Source of the DNA: Cepaea nemoralis
Lineage: Eukaryota > Mollusca > Gastropoda > Stylommatophora > Helicidae
Assembly (NCBI GenBank): GCA_014155875.1
Contig: JACEFZ010028317.1
Coordinates: forward strand, 124,001 to 188,000
Direction: 5' to 3'
Length of the DNA: 64,000 bases
The notes beneath the pieces were generated by a model. That model made no database searches. It saw only the letters and a list, made by a program, of their open reading frames with translations, and was not told where the DNA came from. Of the stretch, positions 11,471 to 23,370 are shown in pieces (the first letter of the stretch is position 1; every line of letters starts with the position of its first letter). A program made the position numbers and the translations under genes.

Positions 11471-11682
11471 TGGGGATCAGTGCTGGCCATCACTCATCTT
11501 CGGAACATGGTCCGCACTCCGCGAAACACCGATCTCGAATGCCGTTTGTGCGGATCCCACTTCCTGTTGACTTGGGAAGCGAGTCCAACGTTTTCACGTT
11601 GTGTGAAAAGTATCCACGTTTCACGTTCCAGGTGTCCATTTACTGAACACTGCCATAACCTTTTGACCTAATCTAATTTAGG

Positions 11683-12692
11683 TTATGGCATTAACTTAGA
11701 TGACATTAACTTAAATGTCTGAGACATTAGCTTAAAACGAAGAGACGTTAACTTAGATATCTGAGACATTAACTTAAATGTCTGAGACATTAACTTAGAT
11801 GCTTGAGACCTTAGATGATTGAGACATTAACTTAGAGGTCTGAGGCATTAACTTAGATGTCTGAGACATTAGCTTAGAGGTCTAAGACATTAATGTACAT
11901 GTCTAAGACATTAACTTAGAGGTCTGAGACCTTAACTTAGATGTTTGACACCTTAACTTAGATGGTTGAGGCATTAACTTAGAGGTCTGAGACATTAGCT
12001 TAGTGTTCTGAGACATTAACTTAGATGTTTTGAAACCGTAACTTAGATGGTTGAGACATGAACTTCGAGGTCTGAGACATTAACTTAGAGGTCTGAGACA
12101 TTAATGTAGATGTCTGAGACATTAACTTGGATATCTGAGACATGAACTTAGATGTTTGAGACATTAATTTAAGATGTTTGAGACCTTAACTTAGATGGTT
12201 GAGACATTAACTTAGATGTCTCAGACATTAACATAGATGTTTGAGGCTTTAACTTAGATGGTTGAGACATTAACTTAGAGGTCTGAGACATTAACTTAGA
12301 GGTCTGAGACATTAATGTAGATTTTGAGATCTTAACATAAAGGTCTGAGACATTAACTTCGAGGTCTGAGACATTAACTTAGATGTTTTGACACCTTAAC
12401 TTAGGTGGTTAAGACATGATCCTAGAGGTCTGTGACATTAACTTCGAGGTCTGAGACATTAATGTAGATGTCTGAGACATTAACGTAGATATCTGAGACA
12501 TTAACTTAGATGTCTGAGACATTAACTTAGATGCTTGAGACGTTAGATGATTGAGACATTAACTTAGATGTCTGAGAAATTAACTTAGATGTCTTAGACA
12601 TTAACTTAGATGTCTGAGACATTAGCTTAGAGGTCTGAGACATTAACTTAGAGATAGACATTAATTTAGAGGTATGAGATATTAATTTAGAT
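11683..12692. repeat. 21-bp hairpin minisatellite, array 2 (about 1 kb)
   Basis: The unit is the same as at 5,701-6,086, with variants such as cttagaggtctgagacattaa and occasional shortened units. About 45 units. It runs into the deleted LINE A at 12,693 and resumes on the far side at 14,073. Confidence 0.9.
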
Positions 12693-14072
12693 TCCATTGG
12701 CACCTTGCCGTCTGGACAGACGATAGTTTGTGCTTTGAAAAGGCATAATAACTTTTACCTATGGCGGTAGCGAATGAATTTTCATTCATGCGACCAATGT
12801 TGTATTTTCACAGGCACCCTGGCCATGATCTCGAGTCCTTGCCCACACGAGCATTGAAATCACCAAGCATATAAATGTAGTCAAATTTTGAAACTGCCTT
12901 GATCACGGAGTCTAACTCCTCATAGAACGAATCCTTTACATCATCAGAGGAATCGAGTGTCGGTGCATATGCAGTAATAATGGTGACAAAACCACAAGAG
13001 GTTGCCAAGCGCAGGAATAATAGTCTTTCATTTCCTCCTGCTGGAATTTCAATCATTCCCATTAGCGAATTCTTCACTGCGAAGCCCACACCGTGTTGCC
13101 TTTTTTTCTGCCTGCCCTCTACCCTTCCAAAAAAAAGGTGTAATTGTTTTTCCTGAGTGACCCTTCCTCAGCGAGGCAAGTCTCCTGCAGGCCAGCAATA
13201 TCAATGTTAAGACGATTGAGTTCGGCATCAATCACAGCCGTTTTTTCTCACATCGTCAATATTGGACAAGTCAGTGGAAAATCCTGGACACATGGTTCTC
13301 ACGTTCCATGTTGCAAGCCGTAGCTTGAGGTTTCTATTTTTCATTTTATTAGTACCTGGTGCATTGGTTTTACAGCCTGCGATTGAGATTTTATCCTAGC
13401 CCCAAGCACCCATTGAAGCAGGCAGGCTGTTGCGGATCAGCTTCCAATTGGCCGTGGGCTGCCCAGCTTGAGGCGGGCGGTAGCTGATCAGTGACACCTG
13501 TAGGTGTCTCCCACCGTCAGAGGCAACGCGTGGCGCCCCATGTCTACGCCAATTGACAGGGACTTATATCCCATAACAGTTGCCTCTCGCTTTGATTCCG
13601 AGACCAGTTAAGACCAGGGATGGAGTTATTGCCTCTCCATAGCACAAAGCCTGGGTTAAAATATAGAGATCATGTGTTCCCCATGCAGCGTAATCCCTCT
13701 CTCGGCCTGCCTAGTTCACTCCAGAGGAAAGGTAACACCTCTACATCTGGAACAAGACAAGCTGCAGAAGCTGTCGGATCAGTAAAGCAATGCTCTAACT
13801 GTCCGCCTGTCGGAGCTTCGATCTTAGACCAGCCGCCAACCATGGCTTAGAGCCTGGTCTGCCCTGCCATGACATTTTGTCTTTAGGTTGCATTTCCTCG
13901 CACCAGGATAAGGCTTGTACCCTCTCATTTGTGCTCTTCCGCCCGAAGCCATTGGTACAACGTGGGGTGTCAGGTTTGGTAAGCGCCGCCCAACGTTCGG
14001 CGCTAACAGAAAGCAGGTAGTACCGTCTACTGTTATACGGTAGCTCAGTCATATTTACTAAGACCTGACACC
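12693..14072 (-). mobile_element. LINE A internally deleted derivative 1
   Basis: On the minus strand this carries the LINE A 5' UTR, the intact start ATGAAAAATAGAAACCTC, and endonuclease to GDFNARVGKDSRSWPG, then a few bases more to gcatgaatga. It jumps directly to the last 85 bp of LINE A (cgctaccgccatag through the 3' end). About 2.6 kb of endonuclease, reverse transcriptase and C-terminus are missing, yet both ends are kept. It splits the 21-bp array. ATTAATTTAGAT at 12,681-12,692 and 14,073-14,084 may be a TSD, but the array itself could supply that match. Confidence 0.85.
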
Positions 14073-14200
14073 ATTAATTTAGATATATGAGTCATTAACT
14101 TAGATGTCTCAAACTTAAATGTTTGAGATAATAACATAAAGGTATGAGACATTAAATAAAGAAACAGGAGACATTAACGTAGATGTATGAGGCATTAACA
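14073..14200. repeat. 21-bp minisatellite, array 3 remnant
   Basis: Degenerate copies of the same 21-bp unit, continuing array 2 beyond the inserted LINE A derivative. Confidence 0.7.
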
Positions 14201-14403
14201 TTTATATGTGAATGTAAATAAACGTTTGCAGTTAACCTCTTTATCTTTGCAGGTTTTTTAAATATTTAAACATACGAAAGACAACATATCTGAAACCAGG
14301 ACTTGAACCTTCGTCTAGTTCGACTCGTTGTAACAACATAGGGAGTACTCTAGTTCTTTTGTTTACATCAGACACCATAGTTTGATCACAGCAGTGAATA
14401 AAA

Positions 14404-15728
14404 ATGACTGACATCGACCTTCAAGCCCTCACGGGTGCCAATAAAGGGCTCATCATCTGCTTCATCATGGCCATTCTCCTCGAAAACTCCTACTTTATTT
14501 TCACGATAATTCGAAAAGGTGAATTCCTCTACAAACCGAAGAGTCTCATATTGATATCCATGGCCATTGGAGACATATTTCTGGCTTTGTTTCCAATGAT
14601 TGTCATAGCCAGAGTCCTCTTTGAAGGGCAAGATTTCAGTCTGCCTTGCAGTACTGCTAGAGCTTCATTCGTGTATCTGAACTTCTTCATACACTTCGTA
14701 TATGGCTTTGGATTGATCACAATGGCAGCGGAGCTTGTGCATCGATACAGAACACCGCAGGTGCAGGAGAAGACGATCAACAATATTGCCAAGTCTTTCG
14801 TGTTCAGCTCTGTGCCCTGGCTTCTTGGACTGATCGTCGTACTTCCCCTAACCTACGTGCATATTGACAATGCTGGTCCCTATGTCAAGCTGCAACCAGT
14901 AGACGCAGTTACAACACCGTATTTATTCAGCATGCTTTAGCGGTATAACCTACAGAGAAATGGTTATCAATGTATGGTGTCTCCGTACTACTGCCTGCTC
15001 CGCTAGCTGTTATTGTGTGCATTTGTATCATGTGTGCTAGATTACTGCCAGCCCGGTTCACTGCACCAGCTGTTGTCACTTACCAAAGTCCAGTACAACC
15101 TGTGGTCATAACCACACAAAACAACAACATGGGTCATGCTGCAGCCATTCCTCAGTATCCAGTCAGCAATGGAGTGGGAGTTCAACAGTATCCTACCGCC
15201 AACACTCAAGGAACACAACAGTATCCTAGCAACGGTGTCTCGGCAACGCCACACATCCCAACAGCGCCATCTAATGACAAACAGGACCCCAATTTTGGAG
15301 GTCCAGTTTTCACACCCCCGGCCACACAATACCCAGACCAGCAGTACCCCCCACCGGCATACCCTGGTCAACAGTATCCCCCGCCCCAATACCTACCACC
15401 ACAGTACCCTGTACAACAATACCCACCAGCCTATTACCCGGTACAACAGTACACCACACAGTCCAACATGGTCGTCGCAGCTCCAACTTACGTATTCCAA
15501 GCCCAGAATCCAGCTGTATCAACTCTCCCAGATCCAGTCAAAGAGAAGATTGCTCTTCTTGTGGTTTCCATTGTTTATTTTTTCTGTGTGGTCCCTATGG
15601 CTATCTGTTCAATGGGTATTTTGAACTCTTTCTATTACGACAGCTTCAATGCCTCCTTTTTCTGGCTATCTATTTTCAGATCTCTAATTACCCCATTTAT
15701 ATTTATTAGATTTAACAGACAGCAGTGA
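14404..15728 (+). CDS. Class A GPCR-like receptor with QYP-rich loop; frame broken twice
   Basis: A seven-helix membrane receptor of rhodopsin fold. The first frame (178 codons) has TM1 about 16-36 with N28 in the helix-1 position; TM2 about 47-69 with D57 (2.50); C82 (3.25); TM3 ending HRY at 113-115, where DRY is usual; and TM4 with W139 and P148. The frame then slips at about 14,921-14,926, and a short stretch in the next frame supplies ACFSGITYREMVIN, giving the second loop its expected cysteine. It slips again near 14,970 into a 252-codon frame. That frame holds TM5, a 175-residue third loop of repeated QQYP/QYPPP, TM6 with FFCVVP (CWxP in most receptors) and TM7 with TPFIF (NPxxY in most). 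Almost no C-tail follows. AATAAA lies at 15,735. No other intron is apparent. It is either a recent pseudogene or two base-call errors. The ligand is unknown. Confidence 0.75.
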
Positions 15729-15734
15729 ATATTA

Positions 15735-15740
15735 AATAAA
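15735..15740 (+). terminator. Polyadenylation signal of the receptor gene
   Basis: AATAAA seven bases after the TGA stop (15,726-15,728). The nearness to the stop is unusual but possible, giving a very short 3' UTR. Confidence 0.5.
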
Positions 15741-15759
15741 CATAACACTTAGAAAACAT

Positions 15760-15840
15760 ATCCACACACACATACACCACATACACACATTACGTATACA
15801 CGCGCATACACACGCACATACACACATACACGAGGGTAAG
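15760..15840. repeat. CA-rich simple sequence
   Basis: Irregular cacatacacac-type repeats just downstream of the receptor gene. Confidence 0.8.
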
Positions 15841-16067
15841 TCAGTAAGTCACACAGTCTTATAAGATATTAGAGAAATGTGTGTTTCTTGTTTGTAAAGG
15901 TGTTAGTAGGTGGCTCACTTCAAGAGACAGAATCATTCACCTACTTAGCTAGCAATGTAGACAACAGTGGGAGAGAGGGATGGGTGGTGGAACAGACAAT
16001 TATATCATAATATGAATACAGTAGGCTTGAGGAGCTTTTATAACACAGGGACGTGTGGAAGTGTGTG

Positions 16068-16069
16068 TG

Positions 16070-16147
<78 letters not shown>

Positions 16148-16150
16148 ACA
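16068..16150. repeat. Compound (CT)n(CA)n microsatellite
   Basis: About 55 bases of CT dinucleotides pass directly into about 27 bases of CA. The ORFs crossing it are artefacts of the repeat. Confidence 0.95.
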
Positions 16151-17335
16151 TGATGTTGATCCGTCGACTAAACTAAGACGCGTAGAAGTCAAAACGCGTT
16201 AAGCTTAGCACACAACTTAGAATGTTCATTTCCAACGTTAAATTACACAGGGAACCAATGGGGGAACCAGTTAAGGCCACTGAGACAGTTACATAAATAA
16301 ACACACATATTATTGTTTGGCGCTCACAGAAGGAGAAGAAAGAAGTAGAGACTAGAGGACGCACTAAACAACATAACATTTGAAAGCGATAGTTACCAAC
16401 CGGGATTTGTACCTGTCACTTCAAAATGACGACAACGCTTCGCTGCAGGAACAAGTGTGCTTTGACGCATGACCAAAAAAAGTGTCTTCATTAGTCATGT
16501 CTATCATACACATGAAACTACAACTATGGAATACGGGCAGAATTCCTATCAAACCATTGAGATAGCACCATAGGTCTCATAATTTATATTAAACCAGCAT
16601 AGGTCAAATAACAAACACACAAACACATCGGACCGTAATGCTGTGTCGAGTATATTAACAAAAATTTAAAGAAGAGAAATGATTGGTCGGTTCTAATGCT
16701 GATTATTACTTATAACGTTAAATTAGTACTGGGGGGGGGGGGGGGGGGGGGTACGGAAGACTTACTGCCACGGCTTTTCATAAGGAAATATTACCTTCTA
16801 TGCCAGCACATGCTTGTTACGAAAGGAGGTACGTAACCGATTCGTTGATGACGAAGAAACTTAAACGTGAGGCGCGAACGTGACTACGACAGCAGCCCAC
16901 AAGACTTGCATGTTGCCGGTGTCGGGGGACTGATAGAACCATGGGATAAATGCATCAATGTTTGCGGAGATTACATTGAGAAATAAGGAGAGATGCGAGT
17001 TCAATGCCAATGTTTACACATCTTTATGCTTTCAAATTCGTAGCCCATGTAGTTTGTGTTGTTGTTTTGTTTACGTATAACGAGTACTTTGTGACATACT
17101 TAGTGACTTACCATTGTATGTATTTAAATATACGCGCGCACACACATATATGTGCATCACGTAATAAACGAATATCTCTTGCACATACAATATAACACTA
17201 AAGGTTTATCTACCTAATTAAAGAATATCCATATAAGACATGGTATCTAATAAAGTGTGTGATGTAATGTCGATATAAATAAGATGTAATGTTACAATTG
17301 AGCCCAGAACTAAAGAAAATGTAGTGTTATATTAC
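16151..17335. other. No gene seen; poly-G run at 16,731-16,751
   Basis: No coding sequence could be supported. The only structure is a 21-base G run. A cgggatttgtacctg site at 16,401 resembles a reversed tRNA B box but lacks a matching A box nearby. Confidence 0.45.
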
Positions 17336-17560
17336 TTTGATTTTGTATTAAATTAAACTGGTCTCCCAGGTCGACCGGCTTAAAATGGGTATCAGGAAGT
17401 GTCTTGAGAAGTAAAGGCGTTCGACATGATACCCACCACATCAGCCACTGAGTGCCGTTTGGTCGATATAAATATGGGTCTAGCACCATATGTCCATTGC
17501 TCTTTATGCTGTGTAAAAATGACTTTGCTGGCATCGCCTGTACGATCTTTGCAACATCTG
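17336..17560 (+). mobile_element. SINE S5 copy 1 (headless)
   Basis: It has the S5 body: ctcccaggtcgacc, cttaaaatgggtatcagg, gtcttgagaagtaaagg, catgataccc, acatcag, gagtgccgtttggtc, ataaatatgggtctagcacc. The tRNA-like head is missing or unrecognisable. Confidence 0.75.
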
Positions 17561-18175
17561 ATAATATAATGTCGCTTGCTTCATCACTCAGTGACTTGTC
17601 CTGTGCATAACTGTTGGCCCACAACAGTCTTTCTCCATCATGTGTGGCTGCTATAGTTTTCTAGGCGTCTATAAAGACGGTAGTCTGTCATTGCTTTATC
17701 TCTTGGCAATTGTCATACATGTTGGGGATTACAGCCATCGTCTCTATAAAGAGCTCCTCTGCTTACCGTCGCGACCTTACATCACAACCAATAACTACTA
17801 CCTGTCGGCTGCTCTCAATTTCAATCCGCCACAGACATTCGGTTTCACGTTATTTTGTTTGGGCGAGCTAAATTTGGTACTCCTTCTTGCCCTTGAGTAT
17901 CTCGTAGTTTTGCGGAATGAAGGAGATGCTTTACTTCTCCCTTGAAAAGGGATACCCATATCCCGCCATGTGAAGTTGATTATGTTGATTCCAAGATTCC
18001 TCTTTGTCTTTGAGCTTCCATTTATTGTTGTAGCATAAGATCTGACCAGTTGTAACCTCTACATCGAAGGTAGACTGCAACATATCTCCCGCACCCTCTT
18101 CCTCTCGCCAGTATAGCAGTGTAACATCGTTTGTCGTGTTAATCTCTTGACGTTACGCTCCAATTGATACAAATT
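17561..18175. other. No gene recognised
   Basis: A 101-codon ORF on the plus strand (17,640-17,945) and partly open frames on the minus strand have no motif I can name. This may be decayed mobile-element coding sequence. Confidence 0.35.
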
Positions 18176-18390
18176 GCCATCCTAGTGCAGGTAGCTGTGG
18201 TTTTAGTGGCTGGACGCTTTCCTGCAGGTGTGGTGGCTATGGGTTCGAATTCGCATTGATAGGGAATTTTTAAAACGGCCCTCGACCCAGCTTAAAATAG
18301 TACCAGGAAATGTCTTTGGGGGGAAAGGCAGCCGGTTTAATATTGACAACATCAACCCTGGAGTGTCGTTAGTGCTATAACAATTATCAG
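18176..18390 (+). mobile_element. SINE S5 copy 2
   Basis: A tRNA-like head (agtggctggacgctttcctgc, then gggttcgaattc as B box) is followed by the S5 body (gaccc, agcttaaaatagtaccagg, aatgtctttgggg, ggcagccggtttaatattgac). Confidence 0.8.
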
Positions 18391-18394
18391 ATTA

Positions 18395-18690
18395 GCATCC
18401 TAGTAGCATCGTGGCTAGGCACTCCCTGCCAGCCAGGTAGTCGGTCGTTCGAGCCACATCGGGATGGATTCAAATTTTTTTAATTGACCTGAGTTCTCGG
18501 GTCGACGCAGTCTAAAATTAGACCGGGAAAAGTTCTGGAAAGTAAAAGCAGTTGGAGAGATACTGACCACATCATTCAGTGTGTGCTGACATGTCTATAA
18601 AACATCATCCAATGTGTGCCGATATGTCTATAAATATAGATCTAGTACCATGTACCGAATGCGTATGAGGCATGTAAACAGTCCTTTACC
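18395..18690 (+). mobile_element. SINE S5 copy 3
   Basis: The head reads gtggctaggcactccctgcc with a ggtcgttcgagcc B box, then the S5 body to ctagtaccatgtacc. Two S5 copies lie head to tail here. A short internal duplication, acatcatccaatgtgtgc, follows the body. This head is the clearest match to the 77-bp satellite unit at 40-46 kb. Confidence 0.85.
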
Positions 18691-18699
18691 TACTTACCG

Positions 18700-19095
18700 C
18701 GGGCTTGAATGGCTTTATGGTACAGGCCTGTTCCTGGTGCGAGGAAATGCAACCTGAAGACTAAATGCCATGGCAGGCCAGATCAGGTCCTAAGTCTTGG
18801 CTGGCAACTTGTCTAGGATCGAAGCTCCGACGGGCGGTCAGTTAAAGCTGTTTTGCTGATCCGGAAGCTTCTGCAGCTTGTTTTGTTCCAGATGTATCAG
18901 TTACCTTTCCTCTGGAGTAAACTAGATAGACCGAGAGAGGGATTATACTGCATGGGCAACACATGGTCTCTAAACTCAGCCCAGGCATTGCACTATGGAG
19001 AGGTATAACTCTGTCCCTGGTTTTAATCGCCAAGGGTTGTTATGATTACTATTATGCCTTTTTTGCAGCACAATGTAATAAACTATTGTCTGTCA
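18700..19095 (+). mobile_element. LINE A internally deleted derivative 2
   Basis: About 310 bp of LINE A 5' UTR (ctggtgcgaggaaatgcaacctg through ctgtccctggttttaa) is joined to the last 60-70 bp of the LINE A 3' end (ttatgcctttttt, cacaatg, actattgtctgtcaaaacg). The whole protein-coding part is gone. The junction differs from the one at 12,790, so it arose separately. Confidence 0.8.
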
Positions 19096-19715
19096 AAACG
19101 CCTTAAAGCGTTTAAACAGACTTCTTTACTTCACTTGCTTACCTCCTCTTGCGCATGTTTCTGTCTTCGTTTCCACTTGCATGGCTTTCAACGAGATATT
19201 ATGACTTTTACATGTCAAAATATTTCACTTGTCAACCTATGATCTCATTTTAGTCATTCGCCTTATTTCTCATTTATTTAAGACTTTCGTATTTGTTATT
19301 TTATTTTTCCATGATAGTCGACTCGTTTATGTAACGTTTATTGTTCAAGGGCCAGTTCTTTTTTTTTTTCGCAGACCCAACGTTTTGGTCACAAGATATA
19401 TTGTTATTATGTATTATTAAAAAGTGCATATAAACAATTATAAACAGAAAAAAAGCAACAACGCTGGAAAATGTTTATTAAAAACAGGTGTCACGATTTA
19501 TTGGTCTTCAAATGAATGCTATTCAGACTGGCATCGGCAATCATGCTTCTCCACATGCATTAGAATGTATCCACATGTGGGCTGACACGTTATGCTTATA
19601 TAATTATCGAGATCACATATGGTAAAATACAATTACATAATATTTTCGCTGTCTATTCTGAGAAATGTACAGATATTGCTGTCCCAGTTTGAATGCATTG
19701 ACAAAGTTTTATATG
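19096..19715. other. No gene seen
   Basis: AT-rich sequence between the deleted LINE A and the hAT element, with no recognisable features. Confidence 0.45.
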
Positions 19716-20692
19716 TCTTAGGACAGGGGTGAGCAAACTACGGGGCGCATGCGGCCGGCAACTGATAGCCCTCGAGGCCATTTAGAAGTAAAATTTTTTA
19801 CTTCGTTTTTAAGTTATTTTGTTGAATTTTACAGAAATTCATGTATCGTTATGATTGTTTTAACATTTTTGATAAAATTGCTTTATAATTTTCTATTTTT
19901 GTAAACAGTCCTTGACCTTCGTAATGTAATACTAAAGTGCGAATTTATCGATCTTAATATAGAGAAATATTTATCGACGTGTAAAAATGTAATAAGAATG
20001 ATTTTATGAAAAACAGTGAATACAATGATTTATTTTGCAAGACAATGTTAAATTTAAAAGTTTTTTTGCTGTTATAAATTATTTCCACATTTACAATGTT
20101 CAAATTAAGTAATTTGCTGTAGTTGTCTTGATATATTTCTAAAATGTATTCCGAGTTTACTCCTTGTTTTCCGAATATTTTATTTATACACACAGCAGGA
20201 ACTAGCTTTTGTTTCATTTCCTTTTTAAATTTTTGTAAAATTCTGACTGTTAGAATTTTATTACAACAATCAGTGTCACTAACAAAAAACAAACACAAAA
20301 AAAACGTAATATTGAAGATGAATGCGTGTTTTTAATGATGAATCGACAACTAAGTACTGTTTTATAAAAGTTGGTAGCAAATCAGTTTGCTTGTTTTGTC
20401 GTGACTGTCGTCAAGGAATACAATGTAAAAAGACATTATCAAAGAAAATATTCCGATTTCGGCTACACTTTAACAACCGAAGAGAGGGAAAGGAATTGCC
20501 TGGAATTCGTGAAAATTTTGAAGAAACAGCAAACTGTTTTCACTAAACAGTTTTCAATTGAAGATGCTGCAAAAGAAGCTAGTCTTATGCTGTCACACAG
20601 AATTGTAAAATAGAGCACGCCATTTTCTGATAGCGAGTTCATCAAGGAATGTTTGCTAGATGCAGCAAACATTGTATGATCAAAAGGCACGC

Positions 20693-20962
<270 letters not shown>

Positions 20963-21231
20963 CAAACAAACAAATTTGACAACAATACTTTATCAAGGAG
21001 AACTGTGGTCTGACGTGTTGAGAAGATAAGTGACAATTTGATGAATAACCTTCACGATGCGAGTAAACTATTTTTGTGGTACTCTCTTGCATTGGATGAG
21101 AGTACCGATGTACATGATACTGCCCAATTATTGATATTCATACTAGAATAAACACTTCTTTCAAACTCAGTGACGAGTTACTGAGTGTTGAGTCACTCAA
21201 AGATACAACCACAGGCCATGATATATTCGAT

Positions 21232-21496
21232 TTTGTTTTCTTTGTTTTTTTTCGCGTTTTCATCCTGTTTCAGGATATTGCGGTCAACATCAGCATCTTT
21301 CAGCAGTATGTTGATTCCTAGGCCAGATTACGCTCATCAGCACGCCACGACTTTCTGAGCGATCGGCTCCAAACTCTCATAAGTCACTGGTGCGACTCGA
21401 ACCGCTTCCAATTCTCGTGCGCTCACGACAACCACGAGAGTATTCTGTGTTACGGAGACAGCTGCTAACTTCTCGACCAGGGAGACCGGCATATGG
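21232..21496 (-). mobile_element. SINE S3 copy 3 (subfamily b), in hAT, 10-bp TSD
   Basis: It is flanked by TATATTCGAT (21,222-21,231) and TATATTCAAT (21,497-21,506). On the minus strand it begins gccggtctccctggtcgag and has a gcggttcgagtcgc B box. Its A-rich tail appears as the T-rich left end. It differs from other S3 copies by gtggcgtgctgatgagcg and caatatcctgaaacagg, changes shared with the piece at 61,372. Confidence 0.9.
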
Positions 21497-21806
21497 TATA
21501 TTCAATGCTGTTACTAATTGTTTTGAAAGAACTGGGTTGGTTTGGAACAAGATGGACAAGTGTTACAACTGACGGAGGTCGTGCTTTTACTGAAAAAATG
21601 TAGGTCTGGTAAAGTTGATAAGTGATAAGATTAAAGCAGAATATCCTGACCACACATTATTACCACTTCACTGTGTGATCCATTCAAGAAAGTCTGTGTA
21701 AAACGGTTTTGAATATCAAGCATGTTATTGACCTTGTTGTCAGTGTCATCAACCTCATCAGATCAAAAGGACTTAATGACAGACAGTTCAAGTCATTACT
21801 TGTCGA

Positions 21807-22658
21807 TTGGAAACTGAGCATTCTGATGTACTGTACCACACCAATATTCGATGGCTTAGTCTCGGCGAAGTGTTAAGGCGAGTATGGGACCTCAGAGAAG
21901 AAATAGTGATGTTCCTAGAGATGAAGGGCATTGAATGTGACTTTAATACTAACATTGTCAATAAAGAGTGGAAGTTAGACTTTATGTTTGCCATTGAAAT
22001 TACTGGAACAGTTCAATGAACTGAATGTCAAACTTCAGGGCAATGGTGTGTTTGCACATGCATTGTATGTACATGTAAAATCATTTCTGGCAAAACTCTC
22101 ACTTTTCTCCAAACAAGCAAGTGAAAAAAAGGTGTTTCACTTCTCTTTGATGAAACAAGAAACCATTTCTCGTGAAATGACTGAAAACTACAAAGCTCAA
22201 TTAGATGCATTGACTGAAGAATTTGGATGGAGATTCCAAGATTTCAAGAACTTAGAGCCACAGTTCAATATTCTCAGTTCCCCTGTTAGCGCAGAAGCTG
22301 ATACTGATAGAGCCACAGAGGAAATACAGTTGGAGCTGCTTGACTTACAAGCAAATCATGACCTCAAAGAGAAATTCAGGTCAGATGGTTTGCTGAATTT
22401 CTATGGATCTTTATCAGAAGAATCATTTCCCAACTTGAAAAAAGCTAAACTTTAGTCATTGTTTGGATCAACATATATTTGCGAACAAGTTTTTTCTTGC
22501 TTGAAGATCAACAAATCTAAGAATAGGTCTATATTGTCGGAATGCAACTTGCATGCTGTCATGCGAATTTTAACAAGTAAACTTGCTCCAGATTTCAAGA
22601 ATATTGTCAAAAATTGCAAGCAGTTACATACATCTCATTAGAAATCATTTGTAGTGAC
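21807..22658 (+). pseudogene. hAT transposase C-terminal half
   Basis: Two overlapping frames (21,807-22,019 and 21,988-22,455), then an in-frame TAG at 22,453-22,455, then a 60-codon frame to 22,641. Together they give the distal transposase with its dimerisation region. In cells this protein would cut and join transposon ends using a D-D-E active site in an RNase H fold. The N-terminal half lies before and around the CA repeat and SINE. At least two shifts and several stops make it inactive. Confidence 0.8.
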
Positions 22659-23008
22659 AATGTAGTCGGTTTTTGTCTAAATTAAAGCCTTTTATAGACC
22701 CTACAAGAATTATTATAATAAAATTTGGAAAAATAAGTACAGTAGTAAAAATTACAATTAATTTGTTAACAAATTAGTAAACGTTTTTGTCCATACTGTA
22801 AAACTATAATGTATAAGTGTATAAGTAAATTAAAATTGCAATAATTAGTTATTTATACTGTTTAATAACCTATAAATAATTCATAATTACTTATTGTGAT
22901 AGGCTGTTGTAAACAAAGTGGACATAATATATTTATGCTGCCCCCCAATAGCTTTACATTTGTCAATGTGGCCCTACGCACAAAAAGTTTGTCCACCCTG
23001 TCTTAGGA

Positions 23009-23368
23009 GAAATATGTTGAATAAACCTCAGAATTGTTATCTGTATACTGTGATTTTATTTACAGATGTGTCATTGAAACTGTAAATGACATTATTTCTG
23101 CCACTGTAAATAACGCTTTAAATAATTAGCAAATCTAACCATGGCTAATATGGGTACAATCCTGATAGAATAAATTATTAATGTAGGCGTTTAATTATGG
23201 TATAATACATATACGACATCCACTAAGCCACACCCATATACCTTTTATGTGTTCTGTGAGTGTGTTGTTATGCTATGGGTACTGTATCTAACTAAATACT
23301 ACTGTATGGATCAGAAACATGCGGAATAACGAAAATAATTGAAATAAACTGCAAACTTAACTAACAGG
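23009..23368. other. No gene seen
   Basis: AT-rich sequence after the hAT TSD. Nothing recognised before the 18-bp minisatellite. Confidence 0.45.
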
Positions 23369-23370
23369 TC

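Noticed and set aside
14529..14792. Minus-strand ORF over the receptor's first helices
   Set aside because: Antisense shadow of helices 2 to 4.
15042..15624. Three ORFs of 70-162 codons overlapping the receptor loop
   Set aside because: They are shadow frames of the Gln-Tyr-Pro coding repeats; the receptor frame continues to helices 6 and 7.
17640..17945. 101-codon ORF as a host membrane protein
   Set aside because: It has leucine-rich stretches but no recognisable domain, splice context or similarity; left as unassigned sequence.
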